A DNA stretch of 64,000 bases from Brachyspira innocens ATCC 29796 (GTDB lineage: Bacteria > Spirochaetota > Brachyspiria > Brachyspirales > Brachyspiraceae): contig NZ_ARQI01000130.1 of the NCBI RefSeq assembly GCF_000384655.1, forward strand, positions 104,342-168,341, in the 5' to 3' direction. Below, piece after piece: positions 20,801 through 32,800 of this stretch. Both the position numbers and the translations under genes were made by a program. Position 1 is the stretch's first letter, and every line of letters starts with the position of its first letter. The notes beneath the pieces are model-generated. The model saw only the letters and a program-made list of their open reading frames with translations, was not told the DNA's origin and searched no databases.

Positions 20801-23800
20801 GTCATTTACAGTCTATTAATTCTAAAATAGATAATGAGATATATAATGTGTCTTCAAAACTAGATAAAGAAGTATCAGAATTAAAAGCTAAATATGATTC
20901 ATTAAATATAGACTTTGAAGAAACATTAGATATGATAAAAGGTTCTATACTTGACAGAGATGAACTTATTGAACTTCAGGCTTCAGAAAAAGAAATGTTG
21001 TCTGATAGATTGGACGAAATGAAAAAAGACTTTGATGATTTTAGAGAAGAATTATTAAAATCGGACAAAGCAGATGTGTCTAGTATATTTGAAGAAGAGA
21101 AAGAGAGAATAGAAAATGCCTTTGAAGAGTTTACAAGTAATTTATTAGACAGAGTAAATACTTCAGAAAGTGACATAAACTATTTGAAAGATGTATTATC
21201 AGAAGATAAATTATCATTGTTAGAAAAAATAGACAGCTTGAAAGAAGAGATAGATAATTTAAGAGAAGATGATACCATAACTCAGCTTAGTTTAGAAAAA
21301 CAAGCATTGGAAGAGTCTTTTAATTCTATTAAGAATGATTTTTCTAAATTAGAAGATTTAGAGAGCCGTTTGTATGAATTAAAAAATAATATGGAAGATA
21401 CAGATATCAGCTTGAAAGATGAGGTAAAAAGTTTATCCAGCCGTTTTGAAGATTTAGAGCAGAGAGTATCTGAAGATAAAGATGGTATAGAAAAAGACAT
21501 AATCTCTAATTATGATAGCTTAAGCAGTGATATAGAAAGTATCAGAAATGAAATACAGAACTCTATAGATAAATCATTGGAATTGGAAAATAATATTCTA
21601 AAAGATAGAGAAGACTTAGAAAATAAACTAGAATCATTAAAAGAAAACTTAACTAACATATTAGGAAATAATAAAGACATAGAAGGTTTATTCGGCGGAG
21701 AAGTAAAAAAATTAGATAAATTATTTGAAGATTTCAAAAGAGATAGTATAGATTTTAGAGACAGATTAGAGAAACGCATAACTTATTTTGAAGATACTTG
21801 GTCAGACAGTACTAAGATAAGAAGTTTATATGCGTCAGAAATGCGTAATGAGCTTGAAGAAGTTAAGAAAGAAACAGAACTTAAATTTGAAAATTATCTT
21901 AATGATCTAAATAATAAAATAGATTCTATAAATAATGATATATCCGTTTGGAAGGAAGGCAATATTAATGAACTATTGCATCAGCTTGAAAATGCTAAAA
22001 AAGATATAGCTGATTATTTGGATACTACAGAAGATAATAAAAATAAACTTGTATCTGAAGTTTTGGCAAAAATTGAGGAAAAAGAACAGAATATTTATGC
22101 TAAATTAGATGAAAAAATATCATCTATAGAAAGCAGATTGTCTGAAACTGATTCAAAACTTCATGATGATATAGAATCTAATTTGAATAATCTTCATGAA
22201 ATGCTTAATAATGCTTTAAGTAAATACGATGAAGAGATAAAAAATATAGAAAACTACAGAGCTTTGGAATCTAATAAACTTTTAGAGGATTCTCAAAAAC
22301 TTATAGATGATATAAAAGCTAGTTATGATAGTTATTCTAATTTGATAAATGAGACTTATAATAATTCTCTTAATTCTTTGACAGATTATTCTAATTTGGT
22401 AAAAGAAGAAATAGAGAAAGCAAGAGAGGAATCAGAATCAAAACACCTATCTAATGAAAAAAATTATATAGATGAATATTTGAAAGATTATTCTTCTAAA
22501 TTGGATAATAAAGTATCTGAAAAGATTGATGTATTAAATAAGACTAAAGAAGAATTAGAAAATTTGGTTAAAGATTCATTCGGTAATTTAGAGGCAGGTA
22601 TGCAGAATGCTATATCTAAATTTGAAAAAGAATCAAACACTAAACTTTTAGAAGTTATTAAAAGATTAGAAAATGATGCTAAAACAGTTATATTTGATAA
22701 AAATGAATACAGTGTTTATCTAACAGAACAGTTGGGCATTATATACAAAAAAATAGAAGAAGAAATATCTCAGATTAATCAAAGAATAGATACTAATCTA
22801 GTAAATATATCAGATAAGGTTGAAGCTAATAATAATGAGTTTGCAGAAAAATATGAAACTTTAAATAAAAATATTTCTGAATCATTAGATGGAGTAAAAA
22901 AATCTATACTTGACAGAGATGAACTTATAGAACTTCAGGCTTCAGAAAAAGAGCTTTTATCTTCAAGAATTGATGATATTAAAAATGATTTTGATAGTTT
23001 CAAAGAAGAAGTATTAAAATCTACTAAAGAAGTTATACCTTCATTATTTGAAGAAGAAAAACAGAGAATAGAAAATGCTTTTGAAGAGTTTAGCAGTACT
23101 CTTTTAGATAGGGTAAATACTTCAGAAAGTGATATTAATTATATTAAAGACATACTTTATGAAGATAAAACTTTAATTTTAGAACAAATAGAGAATTTAA
23201 AAGATGAGCTATATACTGTAAGAGATGATGACACTGTAAATAGATTGTCTTTAGAAAAAGCAGCGTTAGAGGAATCATTTAATGCTATTAAAAATGATTT
23301 TGCCAAATTAGAAGAACTTGAAACTAATTTGTATCAATTAAAAGATAATATGTCAGATCTTGATATAAATTTAAGAGATGAAGTTAAAGATTTATCTTCT
23401 AAATTAGAGGAGCTTGATTATAGAATAAGGGAAGATGTTTCTAAAGATTTGGAAGATTATTCTAATGATTTGAGTACTCTTAATACTAATGTGGATACTT
23501 TAAATAGTTATATAGAAGCCATAAGAGAAAATATACAAGATTCTCTAAATAAATCTGAGGAATTAGAAAATACTATCTCTAAAGACAGAGAAGAATTAGA
23601 AAATAAATTATCTCTTATAAAAGATAATTTGATTTCTGTATCTGGACAAAATGATGGAATAGAATCATTATTTAATGAAGAGGTAAAAAAATTAGATGAG
23701 CTTTTCAATAAAGTTAATAATGATAATACTGAGTTTAGAAACAGACTTGAAAAACGTATAGAATATTTTGAAGATTCTTGGGCTGACAGTGCTAGAATAA

Positions 23801-26800
23801 GAAGTTTATTTGCTTACGATATAAGAGCTGAAATAGAGAATGTAAAATCTGATACAGAATTGAAATTTGAAAACTCTATTAATGAATTAAAATCAAAAAT
23901 GGAGTCTATTAATGATAATATAGTTTCTTGGAAAGAAGAACATATTAATGATACTAATGCCAGATTAGAGTCTATTAGTTCAGATATGGCTGCTTTCAAA
24001 GATGAATATTTGAATGAATTAAAAGAAAAAATGGATTCTATGGAAAGTGATATATCTTCTTGGAAAGATAGTAATATCAATGAATTATTATCACAGTTGG
24101 AAGAAGCTAAGAATAATATATCAAACTATATAGAAAATTCAGATGCAAAAGCAGAGGAATTACTTTCAGATATATTATCAAAAATAGAAATCAAAGAAAA
24201 GAGTATCTATGCCAAATTAGACGATAAAATATCTTCAATAGAGAGTAGATTATCAGAAGCAGATTTGAGATTGAGTGATGATATAGGAATTAATTTGGAA
24301 AATCTCCATACTATGCTAAATGATGCTGTAAGTAAATATGATGAAGAGATAAAAAATATAGAAAGCTTAAGAAACGATGAAAACAGCAAACTTTTGGAAG
24401 ATATAAAGAATGGTTATGAGCATTATTCAAAATTAATAGAAGAAGTTTATAATAATTCACTTAATTCTTTGAAAGATTATTCAGCTTTAGTAAAAGATGA
24501 GATAGAAAAAGCAAGAGAAGAATCAGAAGAAAAACATTTATCTAATGAGAAAAATTATATAGATGAGTATTTAAAAGAATATTCATTGAAATTAGATAAT
24601 CAGGTATCAGAAAAAATAATGCTGCTTGATGAGACTAAAGAAGAATTAGATAATATGGTAAAAGAATCCTTCAATAATTTGGAAAACAGCTTTAATGATG
24701 TTATATCTAAATTTGAAGATGTAACTAATGAAAAAGTTTTAGAAGCTTTGGATAAATTAGAGAAAGAAACAGAAGCTGTATTATTTAATAAATATATGTC
24801 CTCTTTAGATAATGAAATAAAATCTGTCAATGAAAGATTAGAAGCAGAAACTAATGCTATCAAAGATAAGTATGAGGCTTTAAGTAATGACTTTGATGAA
24901 ACTCTAGATATAATTAAAAACTCTATACTAGAAAAAGATGAAGTATTGTCATCACATAATGAAGAGAAAAATGATTTAATAGAAAGTTTAGAAGCTTTGA
25001 GAAAAGATTTTGAATCTTTCAAAGAGTCATCTTTAAGATTTAATACAGAAGAAGTACCTGCTTTATTTGAAGACAAGAAGAAAGAAATCGAACATGTGTT
25101 TGAAGAGTTTACTAGTGCTGTTATAGAAAGAGTGAATTCATCAGATGATGAGGTTAATAGATTAAAAGATATTATTTCGTCTGATAAGTTTGATTTATTG
25201 GAAAAATTAGATAATTTAGAGGCAGAACTTGAAGCAGTTAGAAAAGATAATACTATAGAACAATTATCTTTAGAGAAAAAGGCTTTAGAAGAATCATTTA
25301 ATGCTATTAAAAATGATTTTGCTAAATTAGAGAAGTTAGAAAGCAGTTTATATCAATTAAAAGAGAATATGTCAGATACTGATGTATTCTTAAAAGATGA
25401 AGTAAAAACTTTATCAGATAAGCTTGCAGATTTTGAAGGCAGAATAAAAGATGATATTGTAAGAGATTTGGATGAATATTCTATAGAATTAGATACTTTA
25501 ACTTCACAAGTAAATAAATTAACCTCAAGTATAGACGATGTAAGAGGAAGAATAGAAGATAGTATTACTAAATCTTCAGAATTAGAAAATATTATCTCTC
25601 TTGAAAAAGAAGAATTAGACAGTAAACTATCTTCTATAAAAGAAGAGTTAATGTCAAATTCTGATAATAAAGTAGAAGTTGAAGAATTGCTTAATAATGA
25701 AAGAGAAAAATTAATTGAGCTATTCAATAAGATAAAAGATGATAATAAAGATTTCAGATACAGACTTGAAAAACGTATATCATTCTTTGAAGATACTTGG
25801 TCAGACAGCAGCAAGTTAAAGAGTATTTTCTCCACTGATATAAGAGAACAGTTGGATAATATCAGAAATGATAATGAGATAAAATTTGAAAATTCTATAA
25901 ATTATTTGAAAAATAGAATTGAAGCTATAGATAATGATATATCAGTTTGGAAAGAAGGTGAGATTGATGAATTAGTTAAACAGTTAGATGAAGCTAGAGA
26001 AAGCATATCTAATTATTTGAATGATTCTGAAATAAAGGGTGAAGAGATAGTAAGTAATTTATTGTCAAAAATAGATGAGAAAGAAAAATCTATATATGAA
26101 AATATAGAAAAAAATATAGAAAGTAAGGTAAATGATATAGAGAACAGATTATCTATTATGGATAGTAAATTAAATGATGACATAAGTGGTAATTTAGAAA
26201 ATCTCTATAACATGGTAAATGAGGCTGTTGAAAAATATGATGAAGAGATAAAAAATATAGAACATTACAGAATAGATGAAAATAATAAACTTTTAGATGA
26301 TATAGATAATGTAGGTAAAGAGATAAAATCTTCTTATGAAAATTATTCTAAACTCATCAATGAAGTTTATGATAATTCATTAAACTCATTAAAAGAATAT
26401 TCTAACTCTATTAAAGAAGAAATAGATAATGCTTTATCAGAAATAAAGGATAAACATTTATCTAATGAAAGAGAATATATTGATAATTATTTGAAAGAAT
26501 ATTCTTCAAAATTAGAAAAGCAAATATCTGATAAGATGAATGTATTAAATGAGGCTAAAGAAGAGCTTAATAATATATTAAAATCTTCCTTTGATGATTT
26601 GGAAACTAGATTTAATGAATCTATGAGTAAGTTTGAAGATACTTCAAATGAAAAATTGTCTCAAACTATAGAGGGCATAGAGAAAAAAGCAGATGAAGTT
26701 ATCTATGGTGAAAACTACATTCAGAAAATTGAAGATAAAGTAAAAGACTTCTATGGAAGAATAGACACTAAGATTCTCAATGTTGAAGATAAATATGATG

Positions 26801-29800
26801 CTTTAGAGAGAAAGATATATGATTTGGAAAATAATCAAAGTTATATAAGCATATTTGAAGATAGAATAAGAGATTTGCATGAAAAAATAGATTCTAGAAT
26901 CTCTACTATTAATGAAAGATATGATAATTTAAGAAAATACTTTGATGATAAATTAATTAATCTTGAAACTATAGTATTAAATAATGATCAGATTCAGAAA
27001 TTAAAAGATGACTTTATTGCTTTCAAAGATGATATGTTAAAATCTAACAGAGAAGATATACCTTCTATGTTTGATAAAGAAAGAGAAAAATTTGAAGAAT
27101 CGTTTAATCAGTTTACAAATGAAATATTAGAAAAAATTGATAATTCTAATAATAACACTGAAGAGTTCAAAAATACTATATTAGAAAATATAGAAACATT
27201 AAGATATGAATTAGATGAGCTTAAAAATAATGATTCTGTAGAAGTTTTAGAATCAGAAAAAGCAAGATTGGAAGATACATTTAATTCTTTTAGAGAAGAG
27301 TTTGAAAGACTTTATGATTTAGAAAGTGAAGTTTATACATTAAAAAGCAATTTAGATGGTGTTGATTCTAATTTAAGAAGCGATGTTGATAAATTGTTTG
27401 AAGAGTTATCAGATTTCAAATACAGCTTGGAAGAAAAACTAGATACACTTGAAGATAATACAGTTTCAAGAGATTTGTTTGATGATGACAGAGAAAAATT
27501 ATATTCTTTATATGATGAATTAGAATCTGGAAATAAAGAGTTCAAAGATTTAATGGATAAGAGAGTTTCTTATTTTGAAGATACTTGGTCAAATCCTAAT
27601 AAGGTTTTAAAGCTTTACGAAAGTGCTATAAGACCTGAAGTAGATGATTTTAAATCTGAAATTATTTCTAATGTTCAAAATCATGTAAATGAAATAGAAA
27701 GCAATATATCCGCTTGGAAAGATGATAATTTATCAGTTCTTTTAGAACAGTTAAAAGAAGCTAAAGAAAATATCGACAGCTTTATAGAAAGTTCTAAAGA
27801 TAAGAAAAACGGAATCATTGCTAAAATGATAGCTTCTATCAAAGAGGAGATATTAGGAAAAGAAAGTGAAATAAACAATCGTTTGGAAGAAAAATTATCT
27901 TCTGTAAACAGCAGGCTTTCTGAATTAGAAAATAAATTAACTTCTGATGTTAATAGATTCAATAATATGATAGAAGATGCTGTTAATAAATACGAAGATG
28001 AATTAAAACATATAGAATCTTACAGATTAGATGAGACTCAGTCTATAATGAGAAATTTAGAAGATGTAGGCAGAAATATTGTTTCTAACTATGAAGATTA
28101 TTCAAAAATGCTTGAATCTGCTTATGAAAGCAATAGAAAGGCTTTAGATGAATATTCTAATAGTTTAAAAATAGAAATAGAAAAAGCTAGAGTTGATACT
28201 AATAAAGCATATATAGATGATTATTTGAATGAGTATTCTTCTAAAATAGAAGATGATATAAAAGAAAAATTAGAAGAGCTTGAGAAAAACAAATATAATT
28301 TAGATATTATGATAAATGATTCATTTAATAATTTGAATCAAAGCATAAACAATGCAGTATCTAAAATGGCAGAAGATTCTGAAGCAAAATTAAGAGATGT
28401 AGTTGATAGTTTGGAAGTACAAATTAATGATATACTTGCAAATAAAGAAGAAGAGATAGTAAGCAGAATAACTTCTTATGAAACTGAACTTAAAGATAAA
28501 CAGGAATCTTCATTTGAAAATATTAAAAATGAATTATCCGATTTATATAATGAGTTTAAAGATAAGATAGATTATAATGGCTTAATGGATATATCTGAAA
28601 AATTGGAAGCTATAGAAAATTCAGTAGCTGAAGTTAACGGTCAGTTGGAGACTCAGGCTAGATTTGTTTCAGATAGAATGGATTTAGAGAAAGAAGAGCT
28701 TTATAATTCAATATCTAAGTTATCAGGAGAATTTGAAGACTTGAAATCTAATATAGATGAAAGATTCAAAGCTCAGGTTAATGACTTTATATCAAATAAT
28801 GAGCATATATTGTCATTATTCGGTAAATACAGTCAGAAAATTTCTTCTGTAACTGATATATTAGAAGATATAGAAAATGTTAAACTATCTCTTATAGATG
28901 AGATAAATAATGTAAAAGAAGAGATAGATAATAAATACTTTACTTTGAGTAAGGATTTTGATAAATCTATAGATGAAATAAAGGATGCTGTATTAGATAA
29001 AAATAATATGCTTCAGTATTCTATCAATGAGAAAGAGTTATTGATAAAAGAAGTTGAGGCTTTAAAGGCATCATTTGAATCATTAAAAGATGATATATTA
29101 ACTGCAGCTGATGAGAAGGTTCCTACCCTACTCGACTCTGAAAAAGCAAGAATACAGTCTTCTATAGATGATGTAATGGAAACATTAACAGCTAGAATGC
29201 ATAATAATGAAGATAGCATTCTTAATTTAGAATCTTCTTTAGCAGAATATAAATCAATGATATCAAATGCTATAGATGAGTTTAAAAACGAAGTTATGGC
29301 TATAAGAGATGACCATGATTACAGCGATTTGATAGAAGAAAGAGACAGATTGGAAGAGTCTTTCAATACTCTTAAAGAGGACTTCTCAAAAATAGGAGAT
29401 TTGGAAGAGGATCTATCAGCAATAAAAGATAAAGTAAAAGGTGTTGATACCAGCATAAATGATGAAGTTATAAGACTTTCTGAAGAATTGGAAGAATTAA
29501 AAAATAACATGGCTAATATGGAAATAATTAGTTCTGTTAATAATTCTGAAGAAGTTTCTGATGAGGTTATAACTCATGAAGATATGAATATTATATATGA
29601 TAACTTTAAACAGCTAAGTGATAGTTTTGAAGAGCTTAAAGAAGATATCATTCCTCAATTATCAAACTTCACTAAATTGGAAGATAAAATTTTAGAAAGT
29701 AAGGAAGAGATATTCAAAGAGTTTAATAATATGATGAACTCTTTGCCTAAAACTTATATCAATAAAGATGAGCTTAGCAGATTAGAAGGAAGATTGGATA

Positions 29801-32800
29801 ATATTTTCAATAACTTTGATGAAAGCGTAGTATCTATAAAAGGTGATTTATTACGCAGTATAGAAAAAGATGCTAAAGAGTTTAAAAATAGACTTGAAAA
29901 ACGTGTAGAATATTTTGAAGATGTATGGTCTGATGAAAATAAAGTTGTTGAGCTTTACGGAGATACTATATCTACAAGTTTCGGCGTATTGAAACAGGAA
30001 TTAGAATTATACTTTAATAATTCGTTTATGGAAGTAAAAACAAAAATAGATTCTATAGAAAAAGATTTTAATTCTTGGAAAGATACTAGCTATGATTCTA
30101 TTGCAAACAGTTTAGAAAATGCTAAAGAGAATGTATTGAACAATGAACATTATATCGAAATAATGTCTATGATAGAAGAATTAAAAGGTGATATATCAGA
30201 CAGACAACTAGAACTTCAGGATAGAATAGATTCAAAATTGGAAGAAGGTATTTCTAATATAGAATCACAGGTTAATACATTTGATGACAGAATAAAATAT
30301 TTAGAAGATATTCAGGGATCTTTGAATGATGATATAGCTAAGTACAGAGAGCAGCTAGATTCTGTATTAAATGAATATGAAGATAAAGTAAAATCTAAAG
30401 TTGTAAATCTTCATGACGCTTTGAAAACTGAAGGAAAACAGACTATAGATTACTTGGAAAATAATATTCTATCTATAAAAGAGGATATTAACAGTTCTAA
30501 TAAAGGAGTAGATGTAAAAATTAAGGCATTAGAATCTTATATAAGCAAAGTAAATAATGAACTTAATACTAATACATTGAAACTTTCTAATGAATTAGCT
30601 AAAGAGAAAAAAGACTTAATAAATATTTTAGATGAGTTTAGAAAAGAAGTTTATGACAGAATAAGCAGCGAAGTATCTCAGAAAGATAATCAGCTTTTGA
30701 ATGACTTTGAAGACTTCAAGAAAAAAATAATAGATTCTGTACCTAACATGGATGAGCTTGCTGACTTGTTTGTATCTGAAAGAGTAGACAGAGCTAATGA
30801 ATTTGAAGAGTTTAGAGCTGAGATTATTAATAATCAAATAGATAATAGAAATTTTGCTAAAATGTTTGAAGAAGAGAAAGCAAAATTGATAAATGAACTT
30901 GATCATTTCAAATCAGCTGTAAGAGTTGAATACTTATCGGCAGAAGAAAGATTTGAGGCTGTTAAAAAAGAGTATTTGGATAATTTGAATAATCTTTTAG
31001 ATATTGAGAGAGTTAATTTAGAGTCTTCATTTGATGAGATAAGAAAAGAAATTAATAACTTAAAAGATAAATCTGTATCAAAAGAAGATATAGAAAAATT
31101 AATAGACAGCTATAAATCAGGAATTACTGCTGATATAGAAAGTACAAAAGCTGAAGTTGCTAAAAATATGGAAGCTGGAAAGGTAGATACTTCTTATGTT
31201 GAAAAATTGATAGAAGATGAAAGAGTAAGAATAAATAATACTTTAGAGGCATTTAAGAAAAATATAGAGGATAACTACTCTACTGTAGAAGCAGTTGCTG
31301 AGGTTTTATCTAAAGAACAGGAATCTATTGAGGCTAAACTACTAGAGATGAAAGAAGATATTCTTAGAGATATACCTACTTTGGATAATGTAAGTCAAAT
31401 ATTTGTAGAAGAAAAAGAAACTCTTAAAGATGAATTGAGAGATGAATTTGTGTCTTTAAGAGATGAGATATTAGGTTCTGTTCCTACACATAATGACTTG
31501 GCTAATATGGCACAGCAGTACGGAGCCAGAATTAAAGATGATTTCCAAATATTAGAGCAGGACTTCTCTGAAAGTATTAAAAGATATAAAGAAAGTGTTG
31601 CTAAAGAGATGACAGAGTTTAGAAATGAGTTTAATGACAGAATAGCTAATATTAAAGATTTGGCAGAAGCATTGCAGGCTGAAAGAGACAGATTAATGTC
31701 TGAAATAGATGAGATAAGAATCAAATATGAAAGCGGTGCTATTTATTCAGGTGATACCTTGAACTCTATTGAAGGTGACAGAGACAGACTTGTTAATGAG
31801 TTTATAAACTTTAGAAAATCTATAGTTGAACTTATAAAAGAACAAGATGAAACTATGAGCAGATTCAATCAGGAGAAAATAGATATTATTGACAGTATAG
31901 AGGCTTTGAAAAATCAAATATCATTCGATACTCTAAACAGAGATGATGTTGTTTCTATGATTGAAGATGAGAGAAGACAAGTAATAGATATGTTTGAAAG
32001 CATACAAAATGATTCTATAGGTACAGATTTGAGATATCTTACTGATTCATTTAGAGATGATATTATCAAAGTATTTGAAGAATCAAATGAAGAGTTTAGA
32101 AAACGTATTGAAGCTAGAATAGTTCATTTTGAAGATGCTTATGCTTCACCAGATAGAATAAAAGAATTCTATAAGGACGCTATAGTCGCTGAAGTTAATA
32201 ATTTAAGAGAAGAGGCTGTAGATATACTTGTAGATATTAATGATAAGGTTGAAAGTGCTAAAGAACAAATAGATGAATTAGAAAATAATAAAGTAAAAGA
32301 TATAATAAATAAAATAGACGAAGCTGAAAATGATATTAACTCTTTGATTGGCACTATAAAAGCTAATATTAAAGAGCAGGAAAATGAACTTAGAATGCTA
32401 AGTCAGTCTCAGAAACATATATCTCAGGAAGTTGAAACTGTACGCAGAGAAAGAGAAGCTCTAATGGATATGGTTAAAAACTCTGATATAAATATACGTA
32501 ATAAGATTGACAGTTTGTCAGCTGCTGTAATGGAGGCTGCTAATGTTGCTGCTGCTAAAATAGCTGAAAAAGAAGCAGCATTCAGTACTAAAGTTAAAGA
32601 TGCTGAAGAGTATATTAAGTCTTTAGAAAATAAACTTACAACAGAAAATGTAAATAAAGCTAAAGAATCTATTAATAATTTAGTAGCTTCATTTAATGAG
32701 TCTGTGGTAAAAGAAACTAATGAACTTGCACCTAATATAACTAAAGCTGTACAAAACTTTATTAATAATGAGATGAAAAAGTTCGAGAAATTCTCTGATG

